Below the pieces are notes generated by a model that saw only the letters and a program-made list of their open reading frames with translations, ran no database searches and was not told where the DNA came from. The position numbers and the translations under genes were made by a program. DNA of 64,000 nucleotides from Verrucomicrobiia bacterium (lineage in GTDB: Bacteria; Verrucomicrobiota; Verrucomicrobiia; Opitutales; Cerasicoccaceae). The stretch covers positions 17,326 to 81,325 of the forward strand of contig JAUIAM010000016.1 in assembly GCA_030425485.1 (NCBI GenBank), given 5' to 3'. This document shows, piece after piece, positions 25,805 through 34,267 of the stretch. The stretch's first letter is position 1, and each line of letters starts with the position of its first letter.

Positions 25805-27993
25805 TGACTTTCCGTTACACATCCAAAGGCACCTCTGAGGTGCCAAGCGATTTTCGGCAAGTGGCCGAGGGCGTTGTGGGGCCGGTGGATTGGACCGATG
25901 AGCATTCCGGATATTGTGCGTGCCCCGGTGCCCACAAGCACACCACGCCGAGCCGTGAACGCGATTGCCGGGTCTATCTCGACTCCGACAACGGCTACGC
26001 TCCGACGATCCATTGCTTCCACGACAGTTGTAAGGAAGAGATCGCTGCCGCCAATTTCCGGCTGCGCTCCACCATTGGCAAAGTCACGTTCCGGGTTGGC
26101 GATCATCATGACTTTTCCCGCCGTCAAAACGGTTTTGAAAGCGGGAAGCACCCCTTTGAAACCTTTCTGAAGGCGTGTTTTAAGGCGGATGATATCCTTT
26201 CGCTTGCGCCGGGCACCATGCCCGATGGGGAGACCCGGGCCATCCCCGAACACGGCGGGATCAACGTCTTTACCCGCGATGAGTGGCTGGAACGGGCGAC
26301 TGCCAAGGGTGGCATCGAACGTCTGTTCTCTACGCGGCACGGCCTCTACATCCGGATCAATCCCGTCACCCCGAAATCCAATGGCACGGATAAGGATGTG
26401 ACCGCGTTCCGGCACACGCTGATCGAGAGCGACCGCATCCCCAAGGCCGAACAGGAACGTATTCTGCGCGACAGCGGGTTGCCCATCGCCGCGCTGATTG
26501 ACTCGGGCGGGCACAGCATCCATGCCTGGGTGCGGGTGGAGGCGAAGTCCCGCGACGAATACCACGCCCGGCGTGAACGCCTGTGGCAATCGCTGCCCGA
26601 GGGATTCGTCATCGACAGTCAGAACCGCAACCCCTCACGCTTTTCGCGCTGCCCGGGCGGGCGGCGCGGGGATGCCGTCCAGCGTTTGCTCGCCGTCAAC
26701 CTCGGTCCGCCATCCTTTGAGGTGTGGGAACGTGAGGGCGACGGACTGGGACTGGCCGAGCCCCTGCGGGTGTCTCAACTCGGGGACTACGATACCGGCA
26801 ACGACCCCAACAACGTGCTGGGCAACCGCTGGCTGTGCCGGGGCGGGAGCTTGGTCATCGTCGGCCAGTCCGGCATCGGCAAATCGTCCTTCTCCATGCA
26901 GCTCGCGGTCATGTGGGCGCTGGGCCTGCCGGTGTTCAACATCCGCCCCGTGCGCCCGCTCAAGAGCCTCATCATTCAGGCCGAGAACGATATTGGCGAC
27001 CTCGCGGAGATGTATCAGGGCGTGCGCGTCGGGATGGGACTGAACGACGGCCACCGCCCATTGCTGGAGGAGAACATCATCTTCTACCGCGATACCATTC
27101 ACAGCGGGGCGGACTTTGCCAAAACCGCCGACGTGCTCATCCAGCGCCATCAGCCGGACCTCGTCTGGGGCGACCCGCTGCTCAACTACATTGGGGACGA
27201 TGCCAGCCAGCAGAAGGTTATTTCCGAATTCTGCGGACGGCAGTTGAATCCGATTTCGGAGCGCACCGGCATCATCTGGTGCTTCATGCACCACACCGGC
27301 AAGCCGCCATCCGACTCGAAGGCCCGTAGTCATTGGACCGGGTCGGACTATGCCTACAGCGGTCTCGGCTCGTCGGCGCTCACGAACTGGGCGCGGGAAG
27401 TCGCCGTGCTCATGCGGGCCAAGACGCCCGAGGGACAGCCGCCCACGTTCCGCTTTGAGCTATGCAAGCGCCGTCGCCGGGCCGGGATGACGGACACGCA
27501 GGGCAACACGACCGAGGCCATCTTCGTGCGCCACGGGCAGACCGGGATCTGTTGGCAGCAATGCGCTGAACCTGACCAAGAAGAGTCGGCAGGGAAGTAC
27601 ACAGTCGGCGGCAAATCGCCGCTTGGAGGCCGTCCCAAGGCCGTTGCGCCTATCGTGGAATTCGAGCGCATGACCCGACTCACCCGTGAACGTGAGACGG
27701 TGCTCGCAGCCAAATACGACATCTCTACCTCCACGGTTCGCCGTCGTTGGCGCGAGTACCAACAAGCCGAGCGCGAGTCTCGTAACCAAGTCAAATCGGG
27801 CTGCTGTCAAAACTCGTCGTCAAAACCTCCTTCCTTTCGACAGCCGCTGTCAAAACCCTCTACTCCCCCCTTAAGGGGGAGTAGTAGGGGTATTTCTGAC
27901 AGCAGGCAAAACCCTAACCCTTCCGTGACAGCGACGGGAGGTTTTGACAGCGGAGAAAAACCGGAAAGGCAGGTGGGCGATGAGCCGTGGTGA
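25804..27993 (+). CDS. Primase/ATPase fusion with RepA-like AAA domain
   Basis: The 729-residue product combines an N-terminal region with Cys/His pairs typical of a primase zinc-binding part (CACPGAHKHTTPSRERDC, then HCFHDSCKEE), a middle primase-like region (LIDSGGHSIHAWVRVEA, DSQNRNPSRFSRCPG) and a C-terminal RecA-like ATPase of the AAA_25/RepA kind: Walker A GQSGIGKSS, then LIIQAENDIGDLAEM and WGDPLLNYIG. A Ser/Pro-rich tail follows. The start overlaps the helicase stop (TAATG). It would supply primase and helicase loading for the element. The domain boundaries are by eye. Confidence 0.75.
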   Translation: MTFRYTSKGTSEVPSDFRQVAEGVVGPVDWTDEHSGYCACPGAHKHTTPSRERDCRVYLDSDNGYAPTIHCFHDSCKEEIAAANFRLRSTIGKVTFRVGDHHDFSRRQNGFESGKHPFETFLKACFKADDILSLAPGTMPDGETRAIPEHGGINVFTRDEWLERATAKGGIERLFSTRHGLYIRINPVTPKSNGTDKDVTAFRHTLIESDRIPKAEQERILRDSGLPIAALIDSGGHSIHAWVRVEAKSRDEYHARRERLWQSLPEGFVIDSQNRNPSRFSRCPGGRRGDAVQRLLAVNLGPPSFEVWEREGDGLGLAEPLRVSQLGDYDTGNDPNNVLGNRWLCRGGSLVIVGQSGIGKSSFSMQLAVMWALGLPVFNIRPVRPLKSLIIQAENDIGDLAEMYQGVRVGMGLNDGHRPLLEENIIFYRDTIHSGADFAKTADVLIQRHQPDLVWGDPLLNYIGDDASQQKVISEFCGRQLNPISERTGIIWCFMHHTGKPPSDSKARSHWTGSDYAYSGLGSSALTNWAREVAVLMRAKTPEGQPPTFRFELCKRRRRAGMTDTQGNTTEAIFVRHGQTGICWQQCAEPDQEESAGKYTVGGKSPLGGRPKAVAPIVEFERMTRLTRERETVLAAKYDISTSTVRRRWREYQQAERESRNQVKSGCCQNSSSKPPSFRQPLSKPSTPPLRGSSRGISDSRQNPNPSVTATGGFDSGEKPERQVGDEPW

Positions 27994-28501
27994 TTACGAA
28001 GATCGCCAACGTGAGCGCGACCGCGAGTATGCCGACGCCTGGGCCAAGCTCTCGCCCCGGGAGCGCAGGCAGCTCGCCAAGATGGGGATCACCGGACCGG
28101 ACCTGCCCGTGTACCACACCGGCAAACACGATCAGGACACGCTGCTGGATCGCTGCGGTTCCCCTGTGGTTGCGACGGTTGACGACGATGATGTCCATCG
28201 CCCTGAGACTGACTTCGGCATGGCCACGGTGGCCCGGCGGATCGTTGGTGAACTCCTTGCGCAGGACAACATCCGCTTGACCGCCGAATGCCTGGCCGTG
28301 GTGACCGGGGTGGCCTATGGCGGGAACTCCATGACCGACATCGCACGGAAGTATGGCGTTACCCGCGCTACCGTCAGCAAACGCTGCGTGGCGATCTCCG
28401 ATGCGCTCGGCCTTCCTCCTTCGCGGGCTCAGCGCAAGTTGACAGCGCGTGCTGTTTATGAGCGAAGAGCACGAGACTGCCATCATCGAGATGACCACTG
28501 A
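27980..28501 (+). CDS. HTH DNA-binding protein, sigma-like
   Basis: The 173-residue product has a charged N-terminal region and a C-terminal helix-turn-helix, GGNSMTDIARKYGVTRATVSKRC, similar to region 4-like or terminase/packaging HTH modules. ATG 27980 lies inside the end of the primase gene (14-base overlap). It also overlaps the next gene. Likely a regulator or small packaging/replication accessory; no specific family is claimed. Confidence 0.6.
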   Translation: MSRGDYEDRQRERDREYADAWAKLSPRERRQLAKMGITGPDLPVYHTGKHDQDTLLDRCGSPVVATVDDDDVHRPETDFGMATVARRIVGELLAQDNIRLTAECLAVVTGVAYGGNSMTDIARKYGVTRATVSKRCVAISDALGLPPSRAQRKLTARAVYERRARDCHHRDDH

Positions 28502-29165
28502 ATCCTCCGCGTATCGCATCAGTCCTGTTGGCATCGAGTTCCTGCGTGAACTCGACCAGCAGGCCTGGTCCGAACTGGGTGCCAAACTCGGGAAGGCCGG
28601 TCGTTCCATCGGCTTCCTGATTGGCGACTGGCTCAACTACGGCGAGGGCAAGGGAGAGTGGGGTAACGCCTACGAGAATGCCATGCGCATCACGGGTCTG
28701 GATAACCAGACGCTTCGCCACTACTCCTCGGTCTCGAAGAAGGTTCAATTGTGCATGCGCATGCACAATTTGAGTTTCTACCATCATCAGAAAGTCGCCT
28801 CACTGAAAACGGACGAGGAGAAACGCAAGTGGCTCCACATCGCATCGCAGGAGCGTGACAAGCAGGACGGCAAACCGATGTCCGCCCGCCGACTGGCCAA
28901 GTCTATCCTTCTCGGACGCGTGGCCAAGGTTGAGGAAATGTCGGTCCCGCCGAATGATCGTGGCATTGACAATATGAGTCCCCATGTAACGCGCATCGTC
29001 GTGCTGTGGGGAAAGCTCAAACGCTCCGGCTATCTCGGAAACACCTCCGTTGATGATATGCTCGATCTCATCGATGAGCTTCAACCGGTGGTGGATATCG
29101 TTCAGGAACTGCATGAGGCGGTCTCCGAGGCAGGGGGTGGGTCAGCGGGGTCCCATATCGATTGA
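28458..29165 (+). CDS. LmbU-like DNA-binding protein
   Basis: The 235-residue product shares the layout of the LmbU regulators: a Trp-rich start (LDQQAWSELGAKLGKAG), the hallmark IGDWLNYGEGK with an acidic residue after Gly, a Tyr/Ala/Thr helix (YENAMRITGLDNQTLRHYSSV), then LSFYHHQKVASLKTDEEKRKWL. LmbU proteins are atypical DNA-binding regulators from actinobacterial antibiotic clusters, and similar proteins occur in mobile elements. The gene carries a perfect 24-bp palindrome within its coding region. It starts inside the previous gene, so it belongs to the operon; the role here could be copy control, partition or regulation. Confidence 0.6.
   Translation: MSEEHETAIIEMTTESSAYRISPVGIEFLRELDQQAWSELGAKLGKAGRSIGFLIGDWLNYGEGKGEWGNAYENAMRITGLDNQTLRHYSSVSKKVQLCMRMHNLSFYHHQKVASLKTDEEKRKWLHIASQERDKQDGKPMSARRLAKSILLGRVAKVEEMSVPPNDRGIDNMSPHVTRIVVLWGKLKRSGYLGNTSVDDMLDLIDELQPVVDIVQELHEAVSEAGGGSAGSHID
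28747..28770. promoter_or_regulatory. 24-bp perfect palindrome inside LmbU-like gene
   Basis: Each half is AATTGTGCATGC and its complement, meeting at the centre without spacer. The first 14 bases (AATTGTGCATGCGC) recur at 35126-35139 in the gap before the excisionase-like gene. A protein-binding site of the element is the simplest explanation. Confidence 0.55.
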
Positions 29166-29548
29166 TGCGCGATGGGGTCCGCCACCAGCGCCCTCAAGTC
29201 GAGAGAGAGGACTATTTTTTCAAGTTACACTTTTGGCGAGCCCGTCGCTTTTCGTCAGCGCCCATAAGCCCGCACCAGCAGTGGCCTGAGCGCCATTTTC
29301 CCCTGAAAATACCCCCGAAAAGACTGGAACATGGGGTGTCACATGTTCCGCCAAAGTTCCAGTTGGGTTCCACCTTTTCGCCGTCGTGGCGCGGTCGCTG
29401 AGTTCCATTTAAAAACAGCTTGAAGTGGGGGAGTGTCGCACCCCTTTCGCTCGCGATCCGTCGTTTTTCCGGAAAAATCCGAGGTGTCGGAAGGGCCCGA
29501 AAAGCGGGAGTCCCATTCAGAAATGCTCGATGCAGTTGACAACGGCTT
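29166..29548. other. 383-bp gap with nested inverted repeats
   Basis: No gene is supported. The notable part is 29323-29363, where GGAACATG (29327-29334) pairs with CATGTTCC (29342-29349) and ACTGGAAC (29323-29330) pairs with GTTCCAGT (29356-29363). These nested GGAAC sites look like an operator region for the terminase small subunit gene that starts 190 bases later. Confidence 0.45.
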
Positions 29549-29554
29549 TTGGGT

Positions 29555-30172
29555 ATGGAAACCCAAAATAACGATCTCACGTCCGACGCCGCTGAACGCA
29601 TCATGGCGGCGGACTTCAAGAACATCGTCAAGAAAGTGCGCGAGGGCAAGACGCTCTCGCAGTCCGAACTGGCTCGCGTGCAAGCGCGTGCCTCCGGCGT
29701 GCGTGGCACATCGCTGACGGTTGCCGCCAACATGACCGAGTTGGCCTCCGTACTCGGGGTGGCCCGGCAGACACTCAACCGCTGGCGCAAGCTGGATGGA
29801 GCCCCTGCCCCCGCTGCCAACGGCACCCACTCGGTCATCGCGTGGCGGCAGTTCATGGCCACGAACGCGCTGGAGGGCGGCAGCGTTTCCACTGACATGG
29901 AGGCGCTCAAAGCCCGCAAGTTACTGGCCGAGATCGAAGACCGCGAACTGCGTCTGGCCGTCCGCAAAGATGAATACGCCCCGTTGGAAGAAGTGCGTTT
30001 GGAGTGGACGACGCAGGTAGGCAAAGCCATCGCCCTCATGCGGGCGAAGTTCGAGTCCGAACTGCCGCCGATCCTCTCCGGTCTTGATGCCATCGGTATC
30101 CAGCGCGAGTTGTCCGCCGCCATCGACGAGATCTGCACGACCCTCCATAACGGCGGGCGATGCACGCCTTAG
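29555..30172 (+). CDS. Phage terminase small subunit-like (Nu1-type) protein
   Basis: The 205-residue product has a central winged-helix DNA-recognition motif, ANMTELASVLGVARQTLNRWRK, followed by a long charged helix (MEALKARKLLAEIEDRELRLAVRKDEY), the layout of Nu1/small terminase proteins that bind packaging sites. The large terminase and all capsid genes are missing downstream, so it is either a relic or re-used as a DNA-binding regulator. ATG 29555 is preferred over an in-frame TTG just upstream. Confidence 0.65.
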   Translation: METQNNDLTSDAAERIMAADFKNIVKKVREGKTLSQSELARVQARASGVRGTSLTVAANMTELASVLGVARQTLNRWRKLDGAPAPAANGTHSVIAWRQFMATNALEGGSVSTDMEALKARKLLAEIEDRELRLAVRKDEYAPLEEVRLEWTTQVGKAIALMRAKFESELPPILSGLDAIGIQRELSAAIDEICTTLHNGGRCTP

Positions 30173-30212
30173 CTGACGGGCTGACACCTGCTTGATTGAA
30201 TTTGCGAGACGA

Positions 30213-31241
30213 TTATTTCTCAGCGATCCTGACCCGGATTTCCCGGATCGTCAAACGCTGCTCCTGCAACTGGCGGATCAGACGAACGCGCTCGACCATC
30301 TCAGGGGCATACAACTGGTATTGGCTGGCGGTAACGGCGGCAACTTCCAGCAGTTCCTCCTTGGTCCAGTAGCGAAGTGTGGGTGTTGTTTCGCCGGTCA
30401 GCTTGGCCAACTGACCGATACGCAGATACCGGCTCTGGTCCTCGGCGGGTTCTTCCTCGGCGGACTCCCCGCTCACGGCTTTGAGATAGATGTCCAACGA
30501 ACGCTCAACGGCCTCTTGGACGATGGCGTAAAAGTTGTCTTTGCTGCCGCCCAACTGAGCCGTTTCCAGGGAATCGATGTAGCGCAGCCGGTCGCGTGTA
30601 CGGATCAGGGCGGGCGGATAGCCATGCTGGAAAAGAATCAGGTTCATCAGCAAACGGGCCGTTCGTCCGTTGCCGTCCGAGAAGGGATGGATCGTGACCA
30701 GTTGGTAGTGGGCTTCGGCGGCCAGGGCGACCGGATGCAGCGTCTGGTTCGTGGTGATTTCCCGCATGAATGCCTCCATCAAATCGGGCACCTTGCGCGG
30801 ATTGGGCAGGACGACTCTCGAACCTGAAATGCGCACCGGGATCGAGCGGTAGTGACCGGCATTGTTGTCGTCGATCCCGCGCAGGATGGTGCCGTGGATA
30901 TCCAGCAAGGCGGATTCGGTCAGGTCAGCGGTCCGGCACTGGGCCAGTTCCATGACGTGGCGCAGGGCATCGGCGTGGTTGGTCGCCTCCAGATGCTCGA
31001 CCAGCGACTTTCCGCTCACCGTCAGCCCTTTTTCCACCACGACCGCCGTTTCCTTGCGCGTGAGCGTATTCCCCTCGATCGCATTACTGGTATAGGTCAA
31101 TTCCACCAGAAACCACTGCTCCAGATTTTTGACCAGTGCCGGAGACAGGGGGCGATGCCCATCCAGTTGCGTTTTCTTTGCGGTCAGGTTTTTGAAATCC
31201 ATGTCGAAACCGTAAAGTGACACTTTAAGGTTTTCAAGCAT
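30213..31241 (-). CDS. fic: Fic-domain AMPylase fused to MerR-like HTH
   Basis: Fic proteins transfer AMP or other nucleotides to target proteins. The 342-residue product has the full active-site motif HPFSDGNGR (residues 185-193) with the catalytic His. It also has an N-terminal inhibitory helix with S-x-x-x-E-G-N (SNAIEGN, residues 52-58), so it is the self-inhibited class in which Glu56 would block ATP. Unusually, the C-terminus (about residues 276-342) is a MerR-type helix-turn-helix, YLRIGQLAKLTGETTPTLRYW, which suggests DNA-binding autoregulation. It is opposite in strand to its neighbours and may serve as a toxin or addiction module. Confidence 0.85.
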   Translation of the reverse strand: MLENLKVSLYGFDMDFKNLTAKKTQLDGHRPLSPALVKNLEQWFLVELTYTSNAIEGNTLTRKETAVVVEKGLTVSGKSLVEHLEATNHADALRHVMELAQCRTADLTESALLDIHGTILRGIDDNNAGHYRSIPVRISGSRVVLPNPRKVPDLMEAFMREITTNQTLHPVALAAEAHYQLVTIHPFSDGNGRTARLLMNLILFQHGYPPALIRTRDRLRYIDSLETAQLGGSKDNFYAIVQEAVERSLDIYLKAVSGESAEEEPAEDQSRYLRIGQLAKLTGETTPTLRYWTKEELLEVAAVTASQYQLYAPEMVERVRLIRQLQEQRLTIREIRVRIAEK

Positions 31242-31398
31242 AAGCGTGTGGTGTCGCGTTGGAAGATTTCGGGGGGATGACGTGCCGCTAGTGGCATCGC
31301 GTCATGGTTAATTCGCCATCGAAGATAATTTCATAAGATGCTGAATATAAGTTGATTATATTGATATTGGGTCTTGATAGTCGTGCGGAATAGAGCGA

Positions 31399-31806
31399 AT
31401 GAATACGTCACTAGAACCACGCAACACAATGAATACCAACATGAAACAGAATTCCATCAACGGCCTGAATGCTACACCCGCCGCCGCCCCGACCGATGAC
31501 AGCTGGGGTTTCTTCGGCACCATCGACATGAATGAACGCCTTGGGCTGAAAGAAACCATCGAAGCCTGGGACGCAGCCTTCGCGGTTTTCCGCAGCGCTC
31601 CGTGGCAGCCGACCGACATCGCGATCCGCAACTTCCTACGCAGCCGCTGGGGTCGCCACTTTGCCGACTCCACCAGCTTTTACGACGGTTCGCTCAAAAG
31701 CCGCATCCAGCAGGCTTCGGGCGAGAAGTGGGTCGCGCAGGAGTTCGCGAGCCTCGCCCGCCAAGGCTTCGACACCGAACTTTTCGAAGGCGACGACATC
31801 GCCTGA
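31399..31806 (+). CDS. Hypothetical protein of the mobile element
   Basis: The 135-residue product has a disordered start (about 35 residues, Asn/Ala/Pro-rich) and a compact part with WGFFGTIDMNERLGLKETIE, WDAAFAVF and RNFLRSRWGRHFADS. No family is recognised. It is followed 38 bases later by another unknown gene in the same direction, and both lie between Fic and the hairpin array. Confidence 0.55.
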   Translation: MNTSLEPRNTMNTNMKQNSINGLNATPAAAPTDDSWGFFGTIDMNERLGLKETIEAWDAAFAVFRSAPWQPTDIAIRNFLRSRWGRHFADSTSFYDGSLKSRIQQASGEKWVAQEFASLARQGFDTELFEGDDIA

Positions 31807-31844
31807 AGACATCATCGCAAACCAACCACGACCCCATCAAGCTC

Positions 31845-32285
31845 ATGAACTGGACCACGAAAACCCTCAACAAACGCGAAGTGCTCGTCAGCGGAGACTT
31901 CAGCATCATCCCCTGCAAAAACGGACGCCATCAGTTGCGCGAGTCCGGCAAGATGCGCGGGACCTTCACCGACGCGGACGCCGCCAAAGCGCATGCCGCC
32001 TTCATTATGGACCAGCGTAAGCCACCCGCCCCGAAGCCCGGCGGCAGTTCCTCCGTGCACGCGAAGATCCTCGGCTTCTCCGCCTGCGCGGCCCTGAAGG
32101 CGTTCGGGCGAGCCGGGGTCAAATACCCCGAGGCCGATGCCATCCTCAAGCGCCACGGCATCGAGATGTCCAAGGCCTCCGTAAGCGTTCAACTGGGCTT
32201 CGGGCGCAATGAGCACACCTGGCAGCGCCACGGCCAGCCCGCTCCGCTCACGCCAGAGCAACTCAAGGAACTGGCAGGGCGATAG
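31845..32285 (+). CDS. Hypothetical protein preceding hairpin array
   Basis: The 146-residue product starts MNWTTKTLNKREVLVSGDFS, is basic, and contains a segment (KASVSVQLGFGRNEHTWQRHG) that could be a recognition helix. ATG 31845 is the first start after the upstream gene's stop. No family is recognised. Its stop lies 25 bases before a long series of hairpins, which could form its 3' untranslated region. Confidence 0.5.
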   Translation: MNWTTKTLNKREVLVSGDFSIIPCKNGRHQLRESGKMRGTFTDADAAKAHAAFIMDQRKPPAPKPGGSSSVHAKILGFSACAALKAFGRAGVKYPEADAILKRHGIEMSKASVSVQLGFGRNEHTWQRHGQPAPLTPEQLKELAGR

Positions 32286-32310
32286 CTGGTCCAGCCGGAC
32301 TCCTGCACCT

Positions 32311-32577
32311 GTGATGCGTTCGCATCACTGATGTCTCCGCTTGGGGCGGAGCCATGGTCATCTCCCCATGGCTTTGTTTCAGACAAAGCCATCAGTGATC
32401 CGAAGGATCACAGGTCAAGGACCTTGTCCTTGTCGGCACCGCCGATCACATCCGCCGTGTCCGTAAGCAGCGCGAAAAAGAGTCATAATTACCATCAACT
32501 CACTACGGAAGGATGCCCATCCAGGGGGGCATCCTTCCGTGCCTGCTGAAGCAGGAGCCTTGCGGCTTAAGCCGCAA
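32311..32577. repeat. Array of nine perfect hairpins in non-coding DNA
   Basis: Perfect inverted repeats follow each other: GTGATGC/GCATCAC (32311-32328), CTCCGC/GCGGAG (32335-32351), GCCATGG/CCATGGC (32351-32372), GGCTTTGT/ACAAAGCC (32370-32390), GTGATCC/GGATCAC (32395-32411), CAAGGAC/GTCCTTG (32416-32432), ACGGAAGGATGCCC/GGGCATCCTTCCGT (32505-32540), CCTGC/GCAGG (32542-32555) and the 18-bp palindrome TTGCGGCTTAAGCCGCAA (32560-32577). No open frame fits. The first and fifth are also partly complementary to each other. It could be a structured RNA, a single-strand replication origin, or a pile-up of palindromic repeats. Confidence 0.7.
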
Positions 32578-32650
32578 CTCTGGCAAGGAAACGTTGTCAC
32601 GATTGTAGGTGTCATGTTCATTAGAAAACCTTAGAAAATCTATAATCATG

Positions 32651-32757
32651 GGGACACTTGGGACGCTTGTTTTATACTCCCGCGCACGTGCGCGGTGGTG
32701 GTAAATATACGGTAACGTATATACGCGAGAGTTTGCGTAAAGCGTCCCAAGTGTCCC
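32651..32757. repeat. Cruciform-type inverted repeat with two inner palindromes
   Basis: Outer arms GGGACACTTGGGACGCTT (32651-32668) and AAGCGTCCCAAGTGTCCC (32740-32757) are perfectly complementary over 18 bases. Between them lie a 16-bp palindrome CCGCGCACGTGCGCGG (32680-32695) and a hairpin ATATACG-GTAA-CGTATAT (32705-32722). Folded, this is a three-way junction. It abuts the 3' end of the D5-type primase gene, a place where origins of satellite phages and plasmids can lie. A terminator role alone would not need this structure. Confidence 0.65.
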
Positions 32758-32833
32758 TGGCGTGTTCGCCATTGGATCGTGCGACGCTTGTTTCTCGTCA
32801 GCGGGAGAACCGAACTTAGCAAACTCCCCGCAA

Positions 32834-34267
32834 TCAATCGGGGGTAATGATACGCACGCCGTTGTAACCGCGAGCGGTGCGGCCTTCGCGTTCGATCTTG
32901 TGACTTCTGGCCGTGCCGAAGCACTCCAGCATGAGATCGGGCAATTGGCGCTCCACCTGACGCTGCGATTGGGCGTCCCAGCCTTTGCGCTCGCAGAAAT
33001 CCCGATACGCTTTGACGAGTTCGTCCGTGGTGGCATCATGCATGACGTCGGCGGTTACGCAGGAGCGGACAAACGCCCGCACACTGTCGGACTCGGCCAG
33101 CAGGTCATCGACGCGCTGGATCTGCCGGTCGGTCAGTTGATAGTCACCGTGGACTTCCAACTCGCGTAAATAACGCTTCGCCCCTTCGAGCATCCAATTG
33201 AGGATACCCGGCCCTTCCTGTTCCAGCAGCTTTTGGCCAAAGTTCGCAATGCGTGTTTTGGGCTTGGGGAGCTCGTAGCGGATGACGAGCAAACGCCGTC
33301 GCCAGGCTTCGGCATCCCCGTCCAGTCGCACATGCAGGCGACTGTTGGCGGTGATCGCCACGTCGAAATTACCCCGCAGCCGCAGCACGTCATTGCCGCC
33401 CTTGCGCTCCGGACTGATCAGGTCGTTGCCGACCAGTTTCTTGAGCATGGAAGCACCGCGACGTTGGAGAAAATCCCCCGGCACGTCCTTGCCGGTGAGC
33501 AGCGTCTTACCGATGAAAAACTGTAACTCGAAGCGTTCGTGCAGATGCTCGGTACGCAGTTCGTGGATGTTGTCTTCGCCCACGATGTTCTCGATGACTT
33601 CGAGAAAGGTGGACTTGCCGCCACCGGCAGTGCCGGTCAGCAGCAGAATGCGTTGCGCTACGTTACCGCCTACCAGCAGACTTCCCGCCCAACGTTGCAG
33701 TAGGTCGATGTCATCGGGGCCGAGGGCCTGTGTCAGCAATTGCTCCACAAACACCGGGCATTGCGTCCCGGGAATCCAATCAAGCGGACACTGATTGCGC
33801 GAATAGTAATCCGGGCCAAACGGGTGTAGCTCGGGCCGCTCTCCTTGAATGAACAGCATGCCGTTGCCCAAGTGGATAACATCGCGCCGCATCTGAAAGG
33901 TGCCGATACGTTCGACGTGCCCACGCAGCAATTCAGTCAGTGATGAAAGCAGCGCATGGGTGCGCATGAAGTGAATGCCGGGCAAGCGCATCAGGTCGGC
34001 AAAGGCCTTCAGGTCTCGCGAGAATTGCTCCTTAATGCTGTACTCGCTTTGCTTGCGCCAGAGGCCGCGAGCCTCCTCATAGGCGTAGAACGCCTTCTCG
34101 GCAGGATCGTGTAGGGTCAAGTGTTCGACCGCATACTGAGCAACAAAGAAAGCATGGTTGAGGCGGATCGCTCCCTTTTCACTGATCTCAAGCGGTTCCC
34201 CATACTCACGCACCAGATCGTGGTATGTGTCTTCGATGGGTAGGGAACCCCGTGCCTTATTGCTCAT
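32834..34267 (-). CDS. D5/P4-family primase-helicase (SF3)
   Basis: The product (about 477 residues) has an N-terminal D5-like region and a superfamily 3 helicase: Walker A LLTGTAGGGKSTFLEVI, the Walker B and sensor regions around LLTGKDVPGDFL and NFDVAITANSRL, and an Arg-finger-like RRRLLVIRYE. The C-terminal winged helix fits the phage/plasmid primase P4 family, which unwinds the origin and primes replication. ATG 34265-34267 overlaps the upstream gene by 11 bases; an earlier Met at 34345 is less likely. It is in a minus-strand operon with two HTH genes and next to the cruciform. Confidence 0.85.
   Translation of the reverse strand: MSNKARGSLPIEDTYHDLVREYGEPLEISEKGAIRLNHAFFVAQYAVEHLTLHDPAEKAFYAYEEARGLWRKQSEYSIKEQFSRDLKAFADLMRLPGIHFMRTHALLSSLTELLRGHVERIGTFQMRRDVIHLGNGMLFIQGERPELHPFGPDYYSRNQCPLDWIPGTQCPVFVEQLLTQALGPDDIDLLQRWAGSLLVGGNVAQRILLLTGTAGGGKSTFLEVIENIVGEDNIHELRTEHLHERFELQFFIGKTLLTGKDVPGDFLQRRGASMLKKLVGNDLISPERKGGNDVLRLRGNFDVAITANSRLHVRLDGDAEAWRRRLLVIRYELPKPKTRIANFGQKLLEQEGPGILNWMLEGAKRYLRELEVHGDYQLTDRQIQRVDDLLAESDSVRAFVRSCVTADVMHDATTDELVKAYRDFCERKGWDAQSQRQVERQLPDLMLECFGTARSHKIEREGRTARGYNGVRIITPD

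Noticed and set aside
32311..32577. Hairpin array as a retron msr-msd or integron attC array
   Set aside because: No reverse transcriptase or integron tyrosine integrase is in the window, and the hairpins lack attC-type core sites.
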